Positions 41,256-46,326 of a DNA stretch of 46,326 nucleotides are shown here, one piece after another. Position numbers and translations under genes: made by a program. Below the pieces are notes generated by a model, which was not told where the DNA came from, made no database searches, and saw nothing but the letters and a program-made list of their open reading frames with translations. The stretch's first letter is position 1, and each line of letters begins with the position of its first letter. This stretch comes from an uncultured Pseudomonadota bacterium (lineage in GTDB: Bacteria; Pseudomonadota; Alphaproteobacteria; Rs-D84): NCBI GenBank assembly GCA_900313105.1, contig OMPY01000005.1, positions 1 through 46,326 on the forward strand. The letters run 5' to 3'.

Positions 41256-42773
41256 AATGCAAACTTTGCATCGAGTGATATTCGATACGACAAACCCAAA
41301 TCATCGTTCAAAATTCCAAACTGCAACCGCCCACCGACACCATCAACAACCGACATTATATCGGTATAAATCGAACCATAAATATCACCGTTTGTTTGAC
41401 CAACCGCACTTAGCCCGAACGCATATTTATTTCCATCAACAATCGTTTCTTTATCTATATTCACGCCAAACCGCATATTCACATCCGTATCCGAAAATCC
41501 CGCAACCCCGGCATAGTCAAACCGCGCACCAATAAACGGCGTTAAATCAAATTCATCAAGCACCCGAAACACGATTCCCCCGTCGGCAATTCCCGCCCCG
41601 GAAATTCCGTTTGGATTTTGTTTGCCACGCACGCCATCAAAAATTTCTATGTCTTTAAATTGCGCCGAAGACAACGTTCCAACCACACGTGCATAAAAAT
41701 CAGAATCTTTATACAGCGCACCAAAATTCGCACCATATACCATCGCATTAAAATTATCAATTTCGCCATCATAATTCATCCGGCCCGCATAGCCCCCAAA
41801 CTTTGCAACCAAATTTTTGGTAATGCGCCCCGCAACACCCGCGCCACCACCAAGGACGGAAAAATCACCGGAATAAATATAGAACGGTTCCGCCACAACC
41901 CCGAACGCCAAATCATGTATATGGTCGCCGAGCATAAATGTATTAAACGACCGCACCGGGTCCAACAACCGTATCGGATTTGTCCGCATTGAATTCGACA
42001 ACACATCGCGCAGCCCCGCCCGATTGCGTGCGGCGTCCAATGCGCCCAACAATTTATCGTCCGGATTTTCATCGCGCAATTCGTCCAACCAATCGCCAAG
42101 ATCGTTTTCGAAAACGATTCCGTAATTTGTCTGTCGCGCAAAGCGGGCGTATAAACGACTGCCGTCCAATTCCGCATAGGGGGCAAACATTGAATCAACA
42201 CCTATAAATTCCGCGCCACCAAAATTATCACTGGCATTGCTAAGCACTATGCCATTCAATATCGGTTGTGATTCATCCCAGTTTTCATTCCACCCACGAA
42301 TTATAAAGGCCACCGAATTCGTGGAATTTCCACCCGCCCCGGGGTTAAATTCTATGGCCGGGTGTGTATCAATCGCGCCAATATCAAGGACGACATTTGC
42401 ACCGGTCAGAACAATTTGCCCCGCACCACCCGCGGCGGCAATAACATCAGATAAATTTATGTTGTTATTTTCGTTATATATCCCCGTTTCCGGTAATAAT
42501 CTGATTTATATTTGCCGGAACACAATCTATGCATAAAATTGGATTTATTATTTCACCATAATTTTGAATCGTAACAAGAATACCCCCAGTAATAGTTATC
42601 GTTCCACCTATCACACCATGGTTTATAATAGTAGTATCTGAATCCAAAGGCCCAAAACTAATATCCCCATATGGATTACTTTCATCATATGTACTACCTA
42701 TCTCTATCGCCCACGCATCTATTGCGACAAAACATAACGCAAAATTACAAAGGAATTTTATCATATTTTTCAT
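41252..42773 (-). pseudogene. autotransporter-like protein split by a single-base frameshift
   Basis: Two frames on the minus strand together make one protein. The first (42773-42474, with an optional start at 42779) has a signal peptide (MKNMIKFLCNFALCFVAIDAWA) and a beta-helix-like passenger start (GVIGGTITITGGILVTIQNYG). It stops at GNGDI. The second continues from about 42486 in another frame (IYNENNNINLSDVIAAAGG) through a linker into a beta-barrel. That barrel shows strands such as SRLYARFARQTNYGIVFENDL and ends LSYRISLDAKFAF, with a terminal Phe. Removing one G from the GGGG run (plus strand CCCC at 42482-42485) joins them cleanly. This is either a real disruption, a phase-variable state, or an assembly error. 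Confidence 0.65.
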
Positions 42774-43026
42774 ACCCATAATTTTATCACATGGGACAAA
42801 ATTCTTAAAGTAAAAAAATTTCACCAAACCAAAATTAAATCTGGCTATCGTGTCGAACCCCAATGGGGTTCTCGTCCTCACATTAAATTGTCCGCCTTCG
42901 CCGGTGCTTAATTTCGAATGGTAAATTTTTAGTATTTAATAAATTATTTTCGATAAACGCATGGCTACGGCGCGACACTAAAAATTTTTAAGCCCGTGCT
43001 TCATTGCACGGGCTAACAAATTTTTG
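42774..43026. other. gap between the autotransporter and tRNA-Lys
   Basis: No supported gene lies here. It holds GAACCCC/GGGGTTC (about 42855-42871) and an AT-rich stretch. A strong terminator hairpin follows at 42992-43015, AGCCCGTGC pairing with GCACGGGCT. The hairpin has TAAAAATTTTT after it on the minus strand and probably ends the tRNA-Lys transcript. Confidence 0.55.
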
Positions 43027-43102
43027 TGGTGGGCGCATGGGGACTCGAACCCCAGACCCACTGATTAAGAGTCAGTTGCTCTACCAACTGAGCTATGCAC
43101 CC
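43027..43102 (-). tRNA. tRNA-Lys (CTT)
   Basis: On the minus strand GGGTGCA pairs with TGCGCCC through one G-T pair. The D arm GCTCAGTTGGTAGAGC, anticodon stem ACTGA/TCAGT with loop CTCTTAA (anticodon CTT), and T arm CTGGGGTTCGAGTCCCC are all present. Discriminator A and an encoded CCA follow. It reads AAG codons. Confidence 0.95.
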
Positions 43103-43284
43103 ATGGGTCAAAAACCTTTTATGACCCGCAAATTATATACTGTTTTTACAAAAATGCAAGTTTTTATCGCACGCCCCCAAATTTCACAAAGGTATCCATA
43201 CCTATGCAAAGTGGTGCAGGCCCATGTTATCATTATAAATGTCAACGGGTGCACAACGCGCCCAAAAAACAAAAAGGAGAAAAA

Positions 43285-43887
43285 ATGAAAAAAGTTGCTA
43301 TCCCTGTTTTGGCCGCGGTCATTGCATGTCCTGCTATGGCGGGTCAATATCATCACGAATCGTTCTGGGATTCGTTGGACCCGTATATCGCGTTGCGTGT
43401 TGGTGCGGGTTATACGAACCTGAACTATCGGTTTGACGGATACAAAGAATCACTTAGTGACCAAGAAATGCACGCCCGTGCCGCACTTGGTTTGTCTATG
43501 TGGTGCCACAGGGCGCGAACCGAAATCGAATGGTCAATGCTAACCAAATTAAAAGACGACAACAACTTTGGCGATTCCCAGGTAAATGTTGATACAAAAT
43601 TGAACACATTATTGATGAACGCATATATGGACTTTGGCGACTATGAAATTATACGTCCGTTCATCGGGCTTGGTGCCGGTGTCGCGTTCGTTGAACAGAC
43701 GCGCGATGTCGCGGGTGTTGGTTCAAACAAAAACGACCCGACAAAGTTTTCCGCGATGGGCGCACTGGGTGTGACATTTGATTGGCGCATATTTGCGGTT
43801 GACCTTGCGTTCCGCTATACCTACGCAGATGTCAATTCCGGTATTCATAATTTTGCCGGCGACATTGGCATGCGCTATATGTTCTAA
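43285..43887 (+). CDS. small outer-membrane beta-barrel protein (Opa/OmpA-barrel type)
   Basis: The start at 43285 follows AAAAAGGAG and gives 200 residues with signal peptide MKKVAIPVLAAVIACPAMA. The mature chain has the eight-strand rhythm of small surface barrels. Examples are PYIALRVGAGYTNLNYRF, an internal MHARAALGLSMWCHRARTEIEWSML, IIRPFIGLGAGVAFVEQTR, FSAMGALGVTFDWRIFAVDLAFRYTYADV, and a terminal GDIGMRYMF ending in Phe. This resembles Opa-like or Rickettsia-type surface antigens. The promoter is not clear. A strong terminator follows. Confidence 0.82.
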   Translation: MKKVAIPVLAAVIACPAMAGQYHHESFWDSLDPYIALRVGAGYTNLNYRFDGYKESLSDQEMHARAALGLSMWCHRARTEIEWSMLTKLKDDNNFGDSQVNVDTKLNTLLMNAYMDFGDYEIIRPFIGLGAGVAFVEQTRDVAGVGSNKNDPTKFSAMGALGVTFDWRIFAVDLAFRYTYADVNSGIHNFAGDIGMRYMF

Positions 43888-43911
43888 TTCGTTTGTTCAT
43901 AATGCATCGAT

Positions 43912-43937
43912 ATTCCCCGCACCCGCGGGGAATTTTT
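43912..43937 (+). terminator. terminator after the Opa-like barrel gene
   Basis: ATTCCCCGC (43912-43920) pairs with GCGGGGAAT (43925-43933), loop ACCC, followed by TTTT. Confidence 0.88.
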
Positions 43938-44014
43938 CCATAGGGAATCATACCTGACGAAAAATGAAACAAAATAGAATATAATTTTTTCGTCACAACC
44001 AAAGGGGGTAAAAA

Positions 44015-44584
44015 ATGACAAACATCTTGAAAAAAGTATCAACCGTCACATTAACACTTGCGGCGACCGCATTACTTGCGGCATGTTCCACAACTTGCGG
44101 TGGCCATCACCAAATGGACGGCGCAAAGAAACACCATCGCGAATATGGCACCCATCAACCGGTTATGGTTTACGAAGCCGAAGCCGTCGAAGTTGTCGAA
44201 ATGCAACCGATGGCGCATCACGGTATGAAGGCGCAAATGTACACACGCAACGGCAACGGTGGCACATCGCCAATGGGACACATCAAATTCAAACAGGGTG
44301 ACGATTGCGTAAAAATGATGGTTGATTTAACCGACCTGCGCCCGGGCAAAGATTACAAAATGAAAATTTATCAATGTGGCGATTGCGGCGACTTTAATTG
44401 TTGTGAATCAAAATGTATGGATTTAAATTTGCCAACAATATCTGTGGACGAACCGGGCCGTTTCACCAAGACCTATAAAATCCGCAACCTTGATTGTTCT
44501 GATTTGAAAAATGCCAAGGTTGTTTTGACACGCGACGGCGGGTACCAGGCATCCTGGGGCCAGGTTCAACCGATAACGAAATAA
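44015..44584 (+). CDS. Cys-rich lipoprotein, possibly SOD-like fold
   Basis: The 189-residue protein is a lipoprotein: MTNILKKVSTVTLTLAATALLAAC with lipobox LAAC, Cys24. The N-terminal mature part is His-rich (TCGGHHQMDGAKKHHREYGTH) and could bind metal. The C-terminal half has GHIKFKQGDDCVKMMVDLTDLRPGKDYKMKIYQCGDCGDF. Its order of strands and the 'LRPG..Y..KI' turn recall Cu,Zn superoxide dismutase, but the metal-binding His pattern (GFHIH) is replaced by YKMKIY. Cys pairs CGDC and CCESKC follow. AAGGGGG precedes the ATG, with TATAAT at 43980-43985 upstream. The SOD link is a guess. Confidence 0.6.
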   Translation: MTNILKKVSTVTLTLAATALLAACSTTCGGHHQMDGAKKHHREYGTHQPVMVYEAEAVEVVEMQPMAHHGMKAQMYTRNGNGGTSPMGHIKFKQGDDCVKMMVDLTDLRPGKDYKMKIYQCGDCGDFNCCESKCMDLNLPTISVDEPGRFTKTYKIRNLDCSDLKNAKVVLTRDGGYQASWGQVQPITK

Positions 44585-44604
44585 CATAAAACAAAAAACA
44601 TAAT

Positions 44605-44634
44605 CCGCCGAAAAAATCGGCGGTTTTATTTTTT
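44605..44634. terminator. terminator between the lipoprotein and NlpD-like genes
   Basis: CCGCCGA (44605-44611) pairs with TCGGCGG (44617-44623), loop AAAAA, followed on the plus strand by TTTTATTTTTT. The tail overlaps the stop codon of the convergent NlpD-like gene. Confidence 0.85.
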
Positions 44635-46242
44635 CAAATAATTTATCGGGTTGTGCGCCTTGGTTCCGTTGCGAATTTCAAAGTGCAATTGTGGCACCGA
44701 AACTTTACCCGTCTGACCAACGGTTCCAATTTTTTGACCAACGCTAACACGCGCGCCACGTCGCACCGACATAGAATTCAAATGTGCATAAACCGTCATC
44801 CACCCGTCACTATGTTGAATGATAATAAGGTTGCCCATACCACGAACTTCGTTCCCCGCATACGCAACAACGCCATTTTCCGCCGCGGAAACCGTCGAAT
44901 CAAACGCCGCCGATATATTGATTCCGTCGTTATACAGCCCCCCATCTTTCGCACCAAAATTCGACAAGATTTTTCCACGCACCGGCCAAGAAAACTTACT
45001 TGATGACCGCGCCGCAATTTTTGGTGTTTCCGTTTTTGCAGACGCAACTTTTTTCGTTTCAACTTTTTTCTCTGTTGTTTTTTTATCAGCGGTCTTTTTC
45101 GTTTCGGCTACTTTTTTCTGATTCGTTTTTTCCGTTGTTTTTTGCGCGGGCTTTGCTTGCGTTTTTGATTCAGATTTTGTTTGTGTCTTTGTCTGCGACT
45201 TTGTTTCTTTTTTCACATTTGTTTTCGCCTGCTCTTTTGGTTTGGTTTCTGTTTTGGGTTTTGCTTTCGCCGGTTCAACTTTCGGCGTCACATCTTTTTT
45301 TACCGGCACGCGTTCCGCCAAATCCGGCACACGCAAACTGTCACCCACGCGCAACGCAAACGGCGCGGACAAATTATTCATCACGGCCAAATCATTGACC
45401 GGCACCGCATAGCGCCGCGAAAGCGAATACAAAGTATCGCCCTTTTCAACCTTTATCGTCTTCACCGGCACACGCACATCAACTTTTTCTTTTGGCGATT
45501 CTTTTGGGGTTTCTTTTGGCACGTCTTTCGGTTTTTCTTTCACAACCGGTTCCGCTTTTGGTTCAACCTTTGGTTCCACTTTCGGTTTTATCGCGGGTTT
45601 ATTTTCAACAACCGGTTTGGGTTTTTCAATCGGCTTTTCAATTTTCAAAACATCGCCAATTCGAATCGTATATGGCGCGGCAATGTTATTTATCTTTGCA
45701 ATTTCATCAACCGTCATGTTATTCGCACGCGCAATCGCATACAGTGTATCGCCACGTTTCACCACAACGGTTCCCGCCACCGCACGCGCGGGCACAACAA
45801 TTTCATCCGGTTCGTAATCGGGAATTTCCAACACATCCGATTTGGTTTCAACCGGTGCAATTTCTTCCGATTCTTCCGCCGCATCCGGTGCAACATCAGA
45901 TTCATCCGATACATCGGTTTCATCTTTGGCATTTGGTTCCGGTTCCCGCGGCGCATCTTCGGTTTGTTCCGGCAACACATAATCATCCACCGCGGAATAG
46001 TTTATATATTCATCAACCGCCCCCGTTCCATATAAATCAGGCGACGCATACACACCATAATCCGAAACCGCCGAATTATAAATTTCCGGTTCCGTCTTTG
46101 GGTCGGCAAGTAATGTTGGATATCGCGATGAAATAAATTCCCCAACCGTATCAGGCAACGCAACAATTTTAGGTTGCAAATCGCACGACGCAACCAACGC
46201 GCCAAAAACCCAGACCGCGATAACCCGGATAAACCTTTTCAT
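44626..46242 (-). CDS. nlpD: NlpD-like lipoprotein with two LysM and a degenerate LytM (M23) domain
   Basis: NlpD-type proteins bind peptidoglycan and activate cell-separation amidases. The 538-residue chain is a lipoprotein (lipobox VASC, Cys20) with an acidic segment to about 145. LysM 1 spans 158-203 (VVKRGDTLYAIARANNMTVDE) and LysM 2 spans 262-306. A long Lys/Thr/Pro-rich linker (about 309-415) leads to a C-terminal LytM domain (427-537). In that domain the first zinc ligands His-x3-Asp are Asn438 and Asn442 (YNDGINI). The HxH motif is QLHFEIR, so only His520 remains. It is therefore unlikely to be an active endopeptidase and fits an amidase activator. The ATG follows TATAAT by six bases. 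Confidence 0.87.
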   Translation of the reverse strand: MKRFIRVIAVWVFGALVASCDLQPKIVALPDTVGEFISSRYPTLLADPKTEPEIYNSAVSDYGVYASPDLYGTGAVDEYINYSAVDDYVLPEQTEDAPREPEPNAKDETDVSDESDVAPDAAEESEEIAPVETKSDVLEIPDYEPDEIVVPARAVAGTVVVKRGDTLYAIARANNMTVDEIAKINNIAAPYTIRIGDVLKIEKPIEKPKPVVENKPAIKPKVEPKVEPKAEPVVKEKPKDVPKETPKESPKEKVDVRVPVKTIKVEKGDTLYSLSRRYAVPVNDLAVMNNLSAPFALRVGDSLRVPDLAERVPVKKDVTPKVEPAKAKPKTETKPKEQAKTNVKKETKSQTKTQTKSESKTQAKPAQKTTEKTNQKKVAETKKTADKKTTEKKVETKKVASAKTETPKIAARSSSKFSWPVRGKILSNFGAKDGGLYNDGINISAAFDSTVSAAENGVVAYAGNEVRGMGNLIIIQHSDGWMTVYAHLNSMSVRRGARVSVGQKIGTVGQTGKVSVPQLHFEIRNGTKAHNPINYLKK

Positions 46243-46248
46243 ACAACA

Positions 46249-46277
46249 ATTATATCACAAAAAATACACTATTCCAA
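46249..46277 (-). promoter_or_regulatory. nlpD promoter, leaderless type
   Basis: On the minus strand TTGGAA (46277-46272) and TATAAT (46254-46249) are 17 bp apart. The ATG follows the -10 box by six bases, leaving no room for a ribosome binding site. Confidence 0.65.
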
Positions 46278-46297
46278 AACAAAACCCCACCCCCGCC

Positions 46298-46326
46298 GGG
46301 TCCCACGAAAAACCAAAGTTTTTCGT
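46298..46326 (+). repeat. TATCGGGCCCCAC hairpin repeat, copy C (cut by window end)
   Basis: GGGTCCCACG is followed by a stem ACGAAAAAC / GTTTTTCGT with loop CAAA. The layout matches copies at 1932-1970 and 10855-10897, with a different stem sequence. The far flank lies outside the window. Confidence 0.6.

Noticed and set aside
45181-46035. Long plus-strand frame opposite the NlpD-like gene
   Set aside because: It is a shadow of the Lys/Glu/Pro-rich linker and LysM regions, dominated by Phe/Arg/His, with no start signal.

Overview
The window looks like a chromosomal segment of an alphaproteobacterium, probably a host- or gut-associated lineage with a reduced genome. I infer this from moderate AT richness, the dnaA / dprA / plsY / rpsT neighbourhood, the shortened UvrC, CCA-encoding tRNAs, many short palindromic repeats between genes, and a family of small secreted proteins sharing a TVTSQKYV motif. 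No species can be named from sequence alone. Coding density is high. Most genes have a clear Shine-Dalgarno sequence, but several start directly after a TATAAT box and look leaderless.

Layout. 1-1456: an accessory cassette of a ribbon-helix-helix-like regulator and a DinD-like protein behind a promoter with palindromic operator-like repeats. 1466-5268: a VirB2-like small membrane protein, a lipoprotein, class II aldolase (fba) and an unrecognised protein with an HExxxH motif. 5520-10522: efp, an outer-membrane barrel, a Cys-rich secreted protein, and a two-gene operon of TVTSQKYV secreted proteins. That operon sits behind a leader of about 220 nt that looks like an attenuator or riboswitch. 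11011-15684: dnaN, then an operon of pilin, pseudouridine synthase and AsmA. 15736-21092: uvrC, pgsA, dnaJ, parE. 21165-27198: an orphan gene, an OmpA-like protein, dnaA, dprA, a secreted glycine-zipper protein, plsY, rpsT. 27296-31233: a secreted subtilase and a type IVb pilus secretin/TcpQ pair. 31409-35046: a small membrane protein, sufB and sufC coupled by ATGA overlaps, then an AI-2E-family permease. 35048-41255: ruvX, then gatC, two unknown genes, gatA, an antisense tRNA-Phe, gatB, a 51-codon gene and miaB. 41252-46242: an autotransporter split by a one-base frameshift, tRNA-Lys, an Opa-like barrel, a Cys-rich lipoprotein and an NlpD-like LysM/LytM lipoprotein.

Functional picture. Housekeeping genes cover replication (dnaA, dnaN, parE), repair and uptake (uvrC, dprA, ruvX), translation (efp, rpsT, gatCAB, miaB, two tRNAs), Fe-S assembly (sufBC), phospholipid synthesis (plsY, pgsA) and chaperoning (dnaJ). 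Between them lies a scattered envelope set: pilin, secretin with TcpQ partner, VirB2-like protein, barrels, autotransporter, subtilase, OmpA-like protein and NlpD. The strongest leads for something undescribed are the structured leader at 10561-10741, the regulator/DinD-like cassette at 202-1421, the HExxxH protein at 3910-5268, and a hairpin repeat family with fixed flanks and changing but still paired stems.
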